Source: Adenophora triphylla var. japonica (Eukaryota; Streptophyta; Magnoliopsida; Asterales; Campanulaceae). Taken from it: a stretch of 64,000 nt of DNA. The stretch covers positions 310,001-374,000 of the forward strand of contig JAFEMH010000733.1 of the NCBI GenBank assembly GCA_022495995.1, in the 5' to 3' direction. Below the pieces are notes generated by a model. It saw only the letters and a program-made list of their open reading frames with translations, ran no database searches and was not told the DNA's origin. Of this stretch, positions 33,408 to 45,812 are shown in pieces. The position numbers and the translations under genes were made by a program. Every line of letters begins with the position of its first letter. Position 1 is the stretch's first letter.

Positions 33408-36400
33408 TTGTTTCATCCGTCGATTAAATTAAGTGTACGTATAATATATGGATTGCAATGCGGGAGTGATGTACGTACGATGATCGTAGTTGGATGTACA
33501 AGCGAAAGTTGCCGAATCATTCCGGTATCAATCCACGAGTTTTATAGAGGGTTGATGGGGTTTATTGAATTTGCTCAATCAAATAAAACCGATTACATGG
33601 ATAAAGATGGTAAGATTAGGTGTCCATGCACCATCATTTGTAATGTCAAGTATCTAAGCTTGATCGATACTCGAAACATCTTTTGTGTAACGGGTTTGAA
33701 GTTGGGTACAAACGGTGGACCCGTCGTGGTGAGAGCGAGGTTGCGCACAAATGTTGCGAATAATCCCCAGGAATATTCATGTACCTCCCAAACCCGAACC
33801 TATTATTCGGGACAATGAAGAACCACCTTTGAATATGGAAGATATGGTTAGGGATGCGGTCGGTCCTTCATTCGATTGGTCGAGAGAACCAACGGCAAGA
33901 ACCAACCCCTGCGGCCAAGAAATTTATTGATGCTATGGACTCTGCAAGAGAAGGTCTATCCGAGGTTGCGAGATCGGTGTGTTGGAGAGGCGTGGTGAGC
34001 TCCTTAACATAAAGGCGATTGCAATATTAGTCGATGCTTATAATCGTATCATGAAAGCAATTAGCGGATGTTGCCGAAAGAGAATAAGATGGTTACAAAC
34101 TTTTATGAGACAAAGAAGTTGGTTGGGCGGGTGGGCTATGTTATGAAAAGATTGATGCGTGTAAGAATGACTGCATGCTATTCTACAAGGAAGATTCACG
34201 AAGACGAGTGTTCAATTTGCGAACAAAGTAGATATAAGCCAAATCGGAGGAGTTCAAAACACAAGAAAAACAGACCACATAAGCGGTTGCGTTACATGCA
34301 GATTGATTCCAAGGCTGCAATGCCTCTACGCGTCTAAATCTCTGCGAGAGGCAATGCGTTGGCGTAAGGAAAGTTTGCGTGAAGAGGGTGTGTTGATTCA
34401 TCCCGGTGATGGGGAGGCATGGAAACACTTTGATGAGAGTTATCACGACTTTGCGTACGAAGCAAGAAATATACGGTTATGCATACTCTGATGGTTTCAA
34501 TCCGTTTGGTCTGGGGCAAAATCTTACTCTTATTGGCCGGTTATAGCCACTTTGTCTACAATCTTCCGCCCTGGTTGTGTATGAGTGATCCCTACATGTT
34601 CTTGTCGTTATTCATCCCCGGCCCAAACTTGACCACAGGAGGAACATTGATGTCTATCTCCGACCTTTGATGGACGAATTGAAGCAGCTTTGGGAGGATG
34701 GGGTCGAAACGTGGGATGCTTTCAAGCGAGAGAATTTTAGCATGAAGGCTGCGTTGATGTGGACGGTTAATGACTTCCCTACACATGGGATGTTATCGGG
34801 TTGGAGCACCCACGGGAAGTTGGCCTGTCCGTATTGTATGAGTGACACAAAGTCTTTCACGCTCACGCACTCTGGAAAACCATGTTGGTTCGATTGCCAT
34901 AGACAATTTCTTCCGGAGGACCACCCATTCAGGACCCAGAAGAATGCGTTTAAAAAGAATAAGATTGACCATGATGAGGCCCCGATTCGTTTAAGTGGTG
35001 ACACGGTCTATGAGAAGGTATCTACATTGCCCGATCCTCGGTGGGGGAAAAAGTTTTCGAAGACCAAAATACAAGGGTTTGGGACTACCCATGCTTGGAT
35101 CGAAGGAGTATATTTTGGGAGCTGCCATACTGGAAAACAAATCTCATTCGACATAACCTTGATGTGATGCACATTGAGAAGAATGTATTCGATAATGTTT
35201 TTAACACGTTGATGGATTTCAAGAGAACAACTAAAGACAACGAAAAAGCTCGAAAGGACCTTAAGGAAATCTGTAAGCGGCCGGCCTTAGACTTGGTATA
35301 CGTCAATGGTAAACCGGTTAGGCCGATGGCTCAATATGTGCTTACAAAGGAAAAGAAGCTCCTCCTCTGAAATGGCTCAAGGATTTAAGGCTTCCCGGAT
35401 GGTTACGCGTCTAACATTGGTAAGCGTGTCAATGTAGAGGAGGAAAGTGCGGGGTTTGAAGAGTCACGATTGCCACGTTTTCTTTGGATAGGCTACTTCC
35501 GATTGCTCTCGGGGTCTCTTGCTGACAATATGCGGGTGGCGTTAACGAGTTAAGTGAGTTTTTCCGAGTGTTAACATCGACCACCTTTGCGTGTTGATCA
35601 CATGAAAAAGCTTGAGGAGAGCATCGTAGTGACTTTGTGCAAACTTGAGAAGATATTTCCTCCTTCATTCTTTGATTCTATGGAGCATTTACCGGTCCAC
35701 TTGGCATACGAAGCTAGAGTCGGTGGTCCAGCTTCAATACGAGATGGATGTATCCATTTGAGAGGTATCTAGGCCAATTGAAAAGGAAGATGAGCTTGAT
35801 AGGGCCATTGTCGAGGCCTCAATTTCAGGAGAAATTTGTTATTATAGATGAGATTGTTGCCTTTGTCGGAACATATTTTCCTCACGATGTTGATACGAGA
35901 TTGACTAGGGTTGGCCGCAATTACGATGGTGGTTTTCCATCTAAGGGAAACATCTACGTATTTTCATCCCACAGTCGGTTCCTCGGCAAACGGGTTGAGT
36001 ACGTGTACGTTAACCGCTAAAGAGTTTGCCGCGGTCGAAACGTATGTTCTTCTTAAGCTGCGGACGAGGTTGGGGAATATATCAAGTAAGTCATTGATGT
36101 TATGTTTTACGCCTCTTCGATTAAATTATGCATGTTTAATTACTGCATATGAAATGCCTTGTTTAACCCTATTGCGAGAATGTTTGAAGATTTAGCTCAG
36201 GATTTATCTCCAGAACTCATCGCAACTAGGACAGAAAGAGAATTTCCAAACTGGCTAAGAAAATATGTAAATATTTCGTTTCATTCAAATTTATTCTATA
36301 CACTTCTTTAAACATTCAATCTTAAAACTGAATTAAATTGGTTACAATATTGTCTTATAGATAGCTGAATATCCGGGTGATGCCAAAGCTGCGAGGTTAA

Positions 36401-37129
36401 GACATTTAGCATCAAGTCCGTACTTGAACGTTCATTTATACAACGGTTATTTCGTGAATGGCTATGTGTTTCATACCAAAGCTTACGGGGGCTCTAAATT
36501 GACGTGGAATAGCGGTGTGAAGCTTAAAGGAAATCTTGATTATTATGGCGTCCTGAAAGAAGTAGTCGAGGTGGAGTATTTGGGTAGAAACAGTGTTGTC
36601 TTGTTCAATTGTGATTGGCGGGATGCTGTGCGAGGTGTTAAGAAGCACGCCATATTTGACCTCGTCGATGTAAAGGACTCGTCCAGACATAATGGCGACG
36701 ACGTCTTCATCTTAGCATCTCAAGCACAACAGGTATACATGACTCCCTACCCTCGTCCGCGACCCGACGGATGGTGGGCTGTCTGGATGACCAAGGCTAG
36801 GAGCATGATTGACAACCTACCCTCGTCGACAACTACAGTCGTCATTAGAAACACCCTATCAAGAGGATGAAATGCCAGTGCCACCTAATGTTTCATCAGC
36901 TAATCATCCATTAGATGATGTCACTCATATTCCTCAAAATGTTGATGAACCCGAGGAGGATATCTTACCAGTGAATTTGCCAACTCCTCCGCCTCGTTCA
37001 GGTCATCTCGCGCACATTGATATTGATGAATCAGAGGAAGAGGAAGAGGAAGAGGAATCAGAGTTTGATTCATCAGAGTCCGAAGACGAAGATGAAGAAC
37101 TCGAGTTTTGTAGTAATTCAGAGTCCAGT
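33408..37129 (+). pseudogene. CACTA TNP2 transposase relic, 5' and central part
   Basis: Domains in order: Transpos_assoc (about 33500-33660: IHEFYRGLMGFIEFAQSNKT, DKDGKIRCPC) and then the TNP2/Transposase_21 core. The core includes LREAMRWRKESLREEGVLIH, DFAYEARNIRL, LPPWLCMSDPYMFLSLFIPG, PLMDELKQLWEDGVETWDAF and HGMLSGWSTHGKLACPYC. It also has YWKTNLIRHNLDVMHIEKNV, which carries the DVMHIEKNV signature. DUF4218 follows (about 35560-36015: HMKKLEESIVVTLCKLEKIF), then DUF4216 (36424-36800: GGSKLTWNSGVKLKGNLDYY) and an acidic tail rich in Glu and Ser. Many single-base indels break the frame. The TNP2 protein normally recognises and cuts the element ends. The last exon is cut by the gypsy insertion and resumes at 45766. 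Confidence 0.92.
37125..37129 (+). other. Left target-site duplication of gypsy element (CCAGT)
   Basis: CCAGT before the LTR start TGTAGCGACC and again at 45761-45765 after the LTR end. Removing one copy with the insert restores the TNP2 acidic-tail frame. Confidence 0.93.
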
Positions 37130-37787
37130 TGTAGCGACCCCAACCCTAGGCATTTATTTTTAATATTATATTTGATGCTTTTAATATTTATGCTATCTTT
37201 ATGTGTTCAATTATGTCTTTAAATTCTAAATTTAGGATAAATTGGGTGAGAAATAAATTTAGAATCTTATAAGAATTTATGGGACATTAAATAAATAAAC
37301 CTGGATAATAATAAAAATGGAAAATGATAAATAGTGTAGGGAGGTTAAATGAGTAGGATGAATTTATTAAATAAAGAAGTTAATTTTAAATTTAAAGTGG
37401 AAGTGAAAGCCTAGGTAGGTTTTCCTTGGGGGGCCAATTTGGTGAAGCTTCCTCCTTCATTGCCAAGTGTCTCACCCTAACTCCTCCTCCCACATCCCTC
37501 TACAGGCCCCCTCCCTCTCCATCACCTCCTCTTACTTCCCTTCCCCCTTCTACTCCTCCTCACTCTACTTCTCCCTCCTTCAATCAATATTCCCTTCTCC
37601 CTCACTTCTCATTGACTACACCAATCATCCTAGAGAAAGAGAAGAAACCTCCATTGATGTTCCCTTTTGTCCAAGCTTGAAGCCAAGCACTTCTTCATCA
37701 AAAATCAAGTCTAGGAGCACCTTTGAAGTGGGTTCATCTTGGGGAACTCATCTAGCTAGAAAGATCAACATTCCTTTGCAAATCCAA

Positions 37788-39555
37788 GTGAGTTATTATG
37801 ACTTTCCCTTCATTAAATGTTCATGAACTATGTTGTTGTTGTTGTTGTTATAATGGCTTTTGATGATTTGAAACCTTCTTGGAGTTTGAGAAATTTGATT
37901 AATGTTAGAGTATGATGTTTTGGTTCATAGAAGTTGATCAAGAGTATAAGAAAATGTGGTTGGTTGGATTAAGAGAGTTTAACTTGAAATGGGGTAATAA
38001 ATTGGGTGGAGAATCAAATTGTAATTAACTTAGGTTTATATTATTTTGGAATTTAAATGACTTGGTATGAAAGATATGAAGTTTAGTAAGCCTTTTAGGT
38101 TCATAAAACGAGAGGAAAATTAGTTTGGGAACAAATTGGTTTGGGGTTGCTAAAGGAAATTGGCTTGTTCTGAATTCTGGGTTCAGGGCACGAGTCGTGC
38201 CCTGTGGCACGAGTGGAGCCTTGGATGGGGACGAGTAGTGACTAAGATTTAAGGGAAGTCGTGCTGGTTGGGGACGCTGGAATCTGGGGAAGGTCAAATG
38301 GGCACGAGTCGTGCCCTGGGGCACGAGTCGTGCCACTGGCCAATTTCTTTGCATCAATTTCTAAATTTGTTTAAACCAAATCAAACTAGAACCAAAATGA
38401 AATCTCTTTAACCTAGATTAAAGTAGAATACTTTGGCTATACAATGACATCTTAAGGGATCAAAATGGAATTGTGGAAGTAGTTTAATTATTGTCCCGAA
38501 AATGGTTGATAGGTTTGATTTGTAACTTCATCAAAATAGTTCCAACTTGGGAAATAGATCTTGAACTTTTAGTAAGGTTGTTCGTGGTGGTATAAGAATT
38601 ATGTAAGAATGGTTTACGATTCATAGTGGCCTTACTTACTCCATATCTTTGGTGAGTAGTTCGAATTGGTGTAGAAGCTATAGGTTTCACAATTAAGCTA
38701 ATTAGTAATGGGTATGTACCACCTTATGGCATTGTGTCCAAGTTGTGGAATTATTAATTATATGGTTACCTTAATATCCTAAGTAGGGACTATTTGGCAA
38801 GTTGTTATGTGACATCCCAATGTGTGGATTATGTGTTATATGGTGGTGTGATATCCCAGTTGTGGATTATGTGGCATGTTGAGTTTATTGCTATCCCATT
38901 GGTGGATTTAATTGTTATCATTCATAGTTACTGATGATGCTATGCATAGTGTATTACTTAAAAGTTGCATATTGATGTTGGGTTGAACATGAGTATATTT
39001 TACCATGTTGCTATATTGTGTATCCCGTTTTGTGGATTTATCTCAAGTAACTATCATGTGCTTGAGCGTACTATGTTCGGGTGGGTATGATGGATGCCAA
39101 TCAATTATTGATTTGTTCAATAAGTGATTGAAGGTACATCATACCGGTGACCCTTCCCCACTCTGTGGCCACGGCGTGGGGCTGTGCTAACGGCTGTACT
39201 GAGTGATAAGTAGCCTTTACGGTTACATTTGCAACCGTTGTAAGGAGGGACGATATTATGTTTTTGGATATTCTAATATAGGTATCCTTTCTTATATGGA
39301 TGGTGCAGGTATGAGTCCTATAAGAGGTGAATGTCTTTGGAGGCAATTCACGAAAGAGTGGAGTTTTACTCCCGGTTATGTACGACTTATTGTTCGAGAC
39401 GGGGAAAAGGTAAAATGAGGTAACGTAAGGTGTTTACCGCTTTCATAATGTGTTATGTGTTGCCATGCTACGTGTTGCATCTTGTATGGCATCTTGCTGC
39501 ATATCATAATAGCTCATTGAGCTTTATTCTCACCCCTCTCCCTTTCCTGCTTTAG
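37788..39555 (+). other. Putative leader intron inside gypsy LTR
   Basis: The donor GTGAGTTATTATGAC and the acceptor TTTCCTGCTTTAG|ATT are kept in all four long LTRs of the window: 37788-39555, 43625-45383, 49501-51171 and, on the minus strand, 61140-59427. In the diverged copies the donors read AAG|GTGAGTTATTATGAC and GGG|GTAAGTTATTATGAC. Inferred, not proven; a pyrimidine-rich run precedes each acceptor. Confidence 0.5.
38185..38335 (+). promoter_or_regulatory. Palindrome cluster in gypsy 5' LTR
   Basis: AGGGCACGAGTCGTGCCCT at 38185-38203, then degenerate GCACGAGTGGAGCC and GGGACGAGTAGTGAC. Perfect GGGCACGAGTCGTGCCC follows at 38300-38316 and GGGCACGAGTCGTGCC at 38319-38334. Function unknown. 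Confidence 0.8.
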
Positions 39556-39932
39556 ATTAGAGACAGGTGACCCGAACCGGTGAGGCGGGGATTCCATTGT
39601 GGACTTTTGCTTTTGGGGCTTGACAAGTTAAGTATAGGAGTGGGTTGTTAGGAGTATTTATTAAGTATTCCTCTTTTGTAATTTGTTTAGAAACCCTTTT
39701 GTTAAACAATTGTTAATTAAGGTTCCCAATGTAATTGATCAGATTTCGGTTTATTAAAGTTGTAGTTGGATTTCCTTTAAGAAGGGATATTACCAATTGA
39801 CTCTATTTTGAAGTTGGAAAAGTGGTATTCCTTAAAAGGCAATTAAATGTTTTAAAAATAAGGTTGGATTTTCTTAGCTGAGTTCTCCTAGCTCGGGACA
39901 CGTGTTAGGTCCCGGGTTGGGGTGCTCACAGT

Positions 39933-39945
39933 TGGTATCAGAGCT
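39933..39945 (+). other. Primer binding site (initiator Met tRNA)
   Basis: TGGTATCAGAGCT two bases after the 5' LTR. It matches the 3' end complement of plant initiator Met tRNA, the usual gypsy primer. Confidence 0.92.
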
Positions 39946-40033
39946 TAGTTTAGAGGTCAAGGGTAGATGTCTAGACTAAGTGGGAATGTGTGGTAATTAA
40001 CGCCGAGTGTTTATTGCAGGAGTCCGTTCTAAT

Positions 40034-41035
40034 GGCCGGAAGCAAGGATGATCAGAGGAAGATTCTAGGAAATGAAGGAGATATGGGCATAGATGGAATT
40101 CAGAATGAAGAGATGATGGAACTATTCAGGACGTTTGTACAAGATATGAAGACTAGAGGATCAGTTCCGAATCAACTTTGAGGATGTCAAGGTAATGGAT
40201 TGGAAAAATTTGTGAAGATGAACCCACCGAGCTATAATGGAGATCCGGATCCGTTAAAAGGCGAGAAAATTGGTTAGCAGTAAATAAATAGGATTTTTGA
40301 GGTTATAGAAAGTCCCAACGAAGAGAAAGTTAGGTATGCCGTATTCAAACTTGAAGGTTTAGGCGATCGGTGGTGGCGAATATTGAAGGGATGTTGGGAG
40401 CGGGATCATACGCCCCCGAGACTTGGGATAATTTCACTCAGCAGTTCGAGGACTATTTCGTTTCTATGGTTACAAGGGATAAGAAGGAGATTGAATTCTT
40501 AGGACTAAAACAAGGGGACATGACGGTGGACCAGTATTCAGCCCGATTTGAGGAATTAGCTAGGTGTTGCCCTCATTTGGTATCGCATGAAGTAAAAAGG
40601 GTTCAGAAGTTCGTAACGAGTTTGAGGAGTGAGCTTAGGAAGAAATTATGGATGAATAAATTCACCACTTTCCAGACAGTCATAGATAGAGCATATAAGG
40701 TCGAAAAGGACATTGGGAAAGATAGTGGAAAATTGGAAGGTGGGATTGAAAACAAACCAAAGTATATAAGACAAGGACCCAAACTCATTAAAGGACAGCC
40801 AAGGACTTTAATTTCGGGAAGTGTGAGAGGAGAGTTTGTTGTAGCTTCTTCGTCTAGGCCAGTACCCAAACAGTATGGAGCGAACTGTAAATTTTGCAAG
40901 AGGATTGGACATACCGAAGATCGATGTTGGGGTAAGCAAGGCAAGTGTTTAAGTTGTGGAGCACTGGGACACTTTAGGAGAAATTGCCCAAGGTCGCGGC
41001 GGGGACGAGCTTCAAGCGAGCGGTCGGCAAGGTGA
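40034..41035 (+). pseudogene. Gypsy gag with two zinc knuckles, broken
   Basis: The first frame begins MAGSKDDQRKILGNEG at 40034 and stops at 40181. An in-between piece has FVKMNPPSYNGDPDPLKG and KLEGLGDRWWR. The long frame 40370-41035 carries the retrotransposon gag core (YAPETWDNFTQQFEDYFVSM, VDQYSARFEELARCCPHLV) and two knuckles, CKFCKRIGHTEDRC and CLSCGALGHFRRNC. At least two frame breaks. Gag would form the particle and bind the RNA. The tandem knuckles fit Tekay/Del-like chromoviruses. Confidence 0.88.
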
Positions 41036-42961
41036 GCGACAAAGAGGAAGTACCAAGAGAGATAGCGAAGGGAGCCAAGAGAGAAGGTCTATGGTCGAGT
41101 AGGTGTTTCGGTTTCGGGAGAGATGGATCCCTCCGAGGTCACTAGAGGTAAATTCCCTGTCTCGAAGTTAGGGTCATACTTGTTAGATTCTTTGCATATC
41201 ATTTATATTTGGCATCACATTTTGCTTATATGTGACATACATTGTTGAGAATTTGTTTTATTGTTAGAGGATTCTGCTCTTATGAGAGAATATCTCGAAC
41301 CGTCTTTGATTTCCACGATGGTGATGTGGTTGTGGCTGAGCATGTATTGCCAGTTGAATTAGTATAGTTATCAATTTATGATTTTGAGATATACTTGACC
41401 TGGAGGGTTAAGTAGTTGTTGTATACTGATAGACTATCCAAATAGGTGAGTCTCCTTTTCTATGCCTAAACTGCTTGTATTGGTATTTGATATAGGTAGA
41501 CTGTAACGTGAAACTCTTGTTATTTACGTGCCTTTAAGGTGGAACTTTTGAATTAAGGTGTGAAGAGTAAGCTGGTATATGTTAGACTTGTATAAGGAGT
41601 CTTTTCCAAATTTTATGTGCTAGTTGTAAGAAGGTAGTAAATGTGTTTCCGTCGGTATATTTCATGTGTTGGTTACGAGTTAGATAAGCGGAAATTGTAA
41701 TCCTTATTTCGTTGGCTTTAGGGTGATTGGAATTGATGACCTCCTTGTTAATTAAAGTTTCGGGAAGATCGTGAAAATAAACTGAGAGTTGGGTTAATGA
41801 TTTCCTTGTGAGGAATCCCTGTATACAAAGTTTGACTAGTGTGAGTTGGCTCGAGAAGATTGCAAATTTTGGGTTCTATAGTCTTAAACTCGGATGTTAC
41901 CATGGATCTTGTGAGGGTTGAGTCCGTGATCTTGGAATTGACAAGTGTTACCGAAGAAAATTAAGGAATTCCTAAGAAATTGTAGAGTCGTCGCTTTAGT
42001 TGACTCTAAAGGACGTGTAAAAGGTGTAGGTGTAATAAGGATGAACCATATTGTTAGTAATGGAAAATAGGTTGGCTTTGGACCCGATCCTTACCTTACC
42101 TAGTGGATGTGAGAATCTTGTGAAGTTTTAAGTATGTATTTCCGGGAGATCAAGGTGTGGTGTTAGGCAAATTGGGAAAGAGATAGCGTACGTTTCGAGG
42201 AAGTTAACTTAGATGGAGCGAAAATTTCTTATCATTTTTCGAGAGCGGTTACAATTGGTTGTGTAATTTAAATGGAATCTTATATTTTGAAGTTCTCTTT
42301 TTGGGGTTAGTTACCGATCCTAAGAGTTGAAAGATTTAGTTAGTCGAGAGGAAGAGGTTTGAAGACTACCCAAATTCGTGAGGAATAGGTTATATAGTGT
42401 GACGGATTTCCTTCCAACTTGAGAAGTTTAATTAATCTTAGCGAGTTTGCGTATGATAGCAGTTATTATTCTAGCTTAAGATAAAACCGTATGGGGCGTT
42501 GTTAGGGAAGAAAATATCGATCTCTAATTTGTTGGGGTGAAATTGGAGAAGCAAGGTCTAAGGTAAATTGGCGCTAAAGTTGTTAATCCAATTGAAGTTT
42601 TAAAATATAATATCGTGATATATTTGGTGACTTAAGTTATAATACTTTTATTTAATTGTACTTTCTTGAGGTCGTGGAAATTCGGGTAGTAATAATTGTA
42701 TGGTATTCTCGGAGTATTAAGTTGTGGTGTTGCATTATTAATGAAATTGGAAATCTTGGAAAGGATCATAGAATCGAAGAATCAAATCGGGAAGTGAAGT
42801 CCTAGAGTACTCGGGTTATGGGAAGGTATAGTAGAGTCATACCATTGAGAAATCTAATTGGGAATATTAAGTTAGAATGTGTGAAAGGTAACCTTTGCTA
42901 TTTGATCCTTAGGGTAAGCGACAGTCAAATTCGGGACGAATTTTCTTTAAGGAGGAGTGAG
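41036..42961 (+). other. Decayed pol-derived segment and polypurine tract
   Basis: No usable frame. Faint pol-like traces only: IAYVSRKLT and MERKFL near 42190-42220, then SSLFGV. It ends with AATTTTCTTTAAGGAGGAGT, the usual gypsy purine tract, right before the 3' LTR. Confidence 0.6.
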
Positions 42962-45760
42962 TGTAGCGACCCCAACCCTAGGCATTTATTTTTAATATTA
43001 TATTTGATGCTTTTAATATTTATGCTATCTTTATGTGTTCAATTATGTCTTTAAATTCTAAATTTAGGATAAATTGGGTGAGAAATAAATTTAGAATCTT
43101 ATAAGAATTTATGGGACATTAAATAAATAAACCTGGATAATAATAAAAATGGAAAATGATAAATAGTGTAGGGAGGTTAAATGAGTAGGATGAATTTATT
43201 AAATAAAGAAGTTAATTTTAAATTTAAAGTGGAAGTGAAAGCCTAGGTAGGTTTTCCTTGGGGGGGCCAATTTGGTGAAGCTTCCTCCTTCATTGCCAAG
43301 TGTCTCACCCTAACTCCTCCTCCCACATCCCTCTACCCGGCCCCCCTCCCTCTCCATCACCTCCTCTTACTTCCCTTCCCCCTTCTACTCCTCCTCACTC
43401 TACTTCTCCCTCCTTCAATCAATATTCCCTTCTCCCTCACTTCTCATTGACTACACCAATCATCCTAGAGAAAGAGAAGAAACCTCCATTGATGTTCCCT
43501 TTTGTCCAAGCTTGAAGCCAAGCACTTCTTCATCAAAAAAATCAAGTCTAGGAGCACCTTTGAAGTGGGTTCATCTTGGGGAACTCATCTAGCTAGAAAG
43601 ATCAACATTCCTTTGCAAATCCAAGTGAGTTATTATGACTTTCCCTTCATTAAATGTTCATGAACTATGTTGTTGTTGTTGTTGTTATAATGGCTTTTGA
43701 TGATTTGAAACCTTCTTGGAGTTTGAGAAATTTGATTAATGTTAGAGTATGATGTTTTGGTTCATAGAAGTTGATCAAGAGTATAAGAAAATGTGGTTGG
43801 TTGGATTAAGAGAGTTTAACTTGAAATGGGGTAATAAATTGGGTGGAGAATCAAATTGTAATTAACTTAGGTTTATATTATTTTGGAATTTAAATGACTT
43901 GGTATGAAAGATATGAAGTTTAGTAAGCCTTTTAGGTTCATAAAACAGAGGAAAATTAGTTTGGGAACAAATTGGTTTGGGGTTGCTAAAGGAAATTGGC
44001 TTGTTCAAGTGCAGGTTCGGGGCACGAGTCGTGCCCCGTGGCACGAGTCGTGCCTTGGATGGGGACGAGTCGTGACTAAGATTTAAGGGAAGTCGTCTTT
44101 GGTTGGGGACGCCGGAATGCAGGGAAGGTCAAATGGGCACGAGTCGTGCCCCTGGGCACGAGTCGTGCCCCGGCCTCGGTTTCTTTGCATCAATTTCTAA
44201 GTTTGTTTAAACCAAATCAAACTAGAACCAAAATGAAATCTCTTTAACCTAGATTAAAGTAGAATACTTTGGCTATACAATGACATCTTAAGGGATCAAA
44301 ATGGAATTGTGGAAGTAGTTTAATTATTGTCCGAAAATGGTTGATAGGTTTGATTTGTAACTTCATCAAAATAGTTCCAACTTGGGAAATAGATCTTGAA
44401 CTTTTAGTAAGGTTGTTCGTGGTGGTATAAGAATTATGTAAGAATGGTTTACGATTCATAGTGGCCTTACTTACTCCATATCTTTGGTGAGTAGTTCGAA
44501 TTGGTGTAGAAGCTATAGGTTTCACAATTAAGCTAATTAGTAATGGGTATGTACCACCTTATGGCATTGTGTCCAAGTTGTGGAATTATTAATTATATGG
44601 TTACCTTAATATCCTAAGTAGGGACTATTTGGCAAGTTGTTATGTGACATCCCAATGTGTGGATTATGTGTTATATGGTGGTGTGATATCCCAGTTGTGG
44701 ATTATGTGGCATGTTGAGTTTATTGCTATCCCATTGGTGGATTTAATTGTTATCATTCATAGTTACTGATGATGCTATGCATAGTGTATTACTTAAAAGT
44801 TGCATATTGATGTTGGGTTGAACATGAGTATATTTTACCATGTTGCTATATTGTGTATCCCGTTTTGTGGATTTATCTCAAGTAACTATCATGTGCTTCG
44901 AGCGTACTATGTTCGGGTGGGTATGATGGATGCCAATCAATTATTGATTTGTTCAATAAGTGATTGAAGGTACATCATACCGGTGACCCTTCCCCACTCT
45001 GTGGCCACGGCGTGGGCTGTGCTAACTACTGCTTGAGTGATAAGTAGCCTTTACGGTTATTGCAACCGTTGTAAGGAGGGACGATATTATGTTTTTGGAT
45101 ATTCTAATATAGGTATCCTTTCTTATATGGATGGTCTCGGAGTATGAGTCCTATAAGAGGTGAATGTGTGGAGGCAATTCACCAAAGAGTGGAGTTTTAC
45201 TCCCGGTTATGCGACTTATTGTTCGAGACGGGAAAAGGTAAAATGAGGTAACGTAAGGTGTTTACCGCTTTCATAATGTGTTATGTGTTGCCATGCTACG
45301 TGTTGCATCTTGTATGGCATCTTGCTGCATATCATAATAGCTCATTGAGATTTATTCTCACCCCTCTCCCTTTACTGCTTTAGATTCCGAGACAGGTGAC
45401 CCGAACCAGTGAGGCCGGGGATTCCATTGTGGACTTTTGCTTTTGGGGCTTGACAAGTTAAGTATAGGAGTGGGTTGTTAGGAGTATTTATTAAGTATTC
45501 CTCTTTTGTAATTTGTTTAGAAACCCTTTTGTTAAACAATTGTTAATTAAGGTTCCCAATGTAATTGATCAGATTTCGGTTTATTAAAGTTGTAGTTGGA
45601 TTTCCTTTAAGAAGGGATATTACCAATTGACTCTATTTTGAAGTTGGAAAAGTGGTATTCCTTAAAAGGCAATTAAATGTTTTAAAAATAAGGTTGGATT
45701 TTCTTAGCTGAGTTCTCCTAGCTCGGGACACGTGTTAGGTCCCGGGTTGGGGTGCTCACA
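42962..45760 (+). repeat. Gypsy 3' LTR (2799 bp)
   Basis: Near-identical to 37130-39930 over long stretches; the differences are clustered (around 44010-44180 and 45010-45410). Palindromes at 44019-44037, 44040-44054, 44135-44151 and 44154-44171 are more regular than in the 5' LTR. Followed by CCAGT. Confidence 0.93.
44019..44171 (+). promoter_or_regulatory. Palindrome cluster in gypsy 3' LTR
   Basis: GGGGCACGAGTCGTGCCCC (44019-44037), GGCACGAGTCGTGCC next, GGGACGAGTCGTGAC near 44061, and GGGCACGAGTCGTGCCC twice (44135, 44154). Confidence 0.82.
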
Positions 45761-45765
45761 CCAGT

Positions 45766-45789
45766 GATGATGATGGGGACGAAGATTAA
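45766..45789 (+). pseudogene. CACTA TNP2 C-terminal end
   Basis: After the gypsy insert the acidic tail resumes: Asp-Asp-Asp-Gly-Asp-Glu-Asp and TAA at 45787. It is in frame with the ESS end before the insert once the CCAGT duplication is taken out. Confidence 0.85.
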
Positions 45790-45812
45790 TAATAGTTTAA
45801 AGTTTAAAATTG

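Larger units (their letters stand above)
37130..39930 (+). repeat. Gypsy 5' LTR (2801 bp)
   Basis: TGTAGCGACCCCAACC...GGGTGCTCACA. Nearly identical to 42962-45760. Features inside: a pyrimidine-rich tract (37475-37620), a (GTT)n run near 37832, a splice-donor-like CCAAGTGAGTTATTATG (GT at 37788), a palindrome cluster (38185-38335), repeated TGTGGATTA motifs (38820-38910) and an acceptor-like CTGCTTTAG (AG ends 39555). A CACGTG core lies in GGGACACGTGTTAGG near the end. Length and sequence suggest a Tekay/Del-like chromovirus. Confidence 0.93.
37130..45760 (+). mobile_element. Gag-only Ty3/gypsy retrotransposon, 8.6 kb
   Basis: Two 2.8-kb LTRs, target duplication CCAGT, initiator-Met primer site at 39933, gag (40034-41035) and a polypurine tract before 42962. 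Between gag and the right LTR there is 1.9 kb where only faint traces of pol remain, for example IAYVSRKLT near 42187, recalling the RNase H side of gypsy pol. It is non-autonomous. High LTR likeness points to recent insertion into the CACTA element. Confidence 0.93.

Noticed and set aside
38185..38335. Palindromes as a rho-independent terminator or tRNA-like fold
   Set aside because: Eukaryotic context, no U-run, no tRNA arms; several copies in a row.
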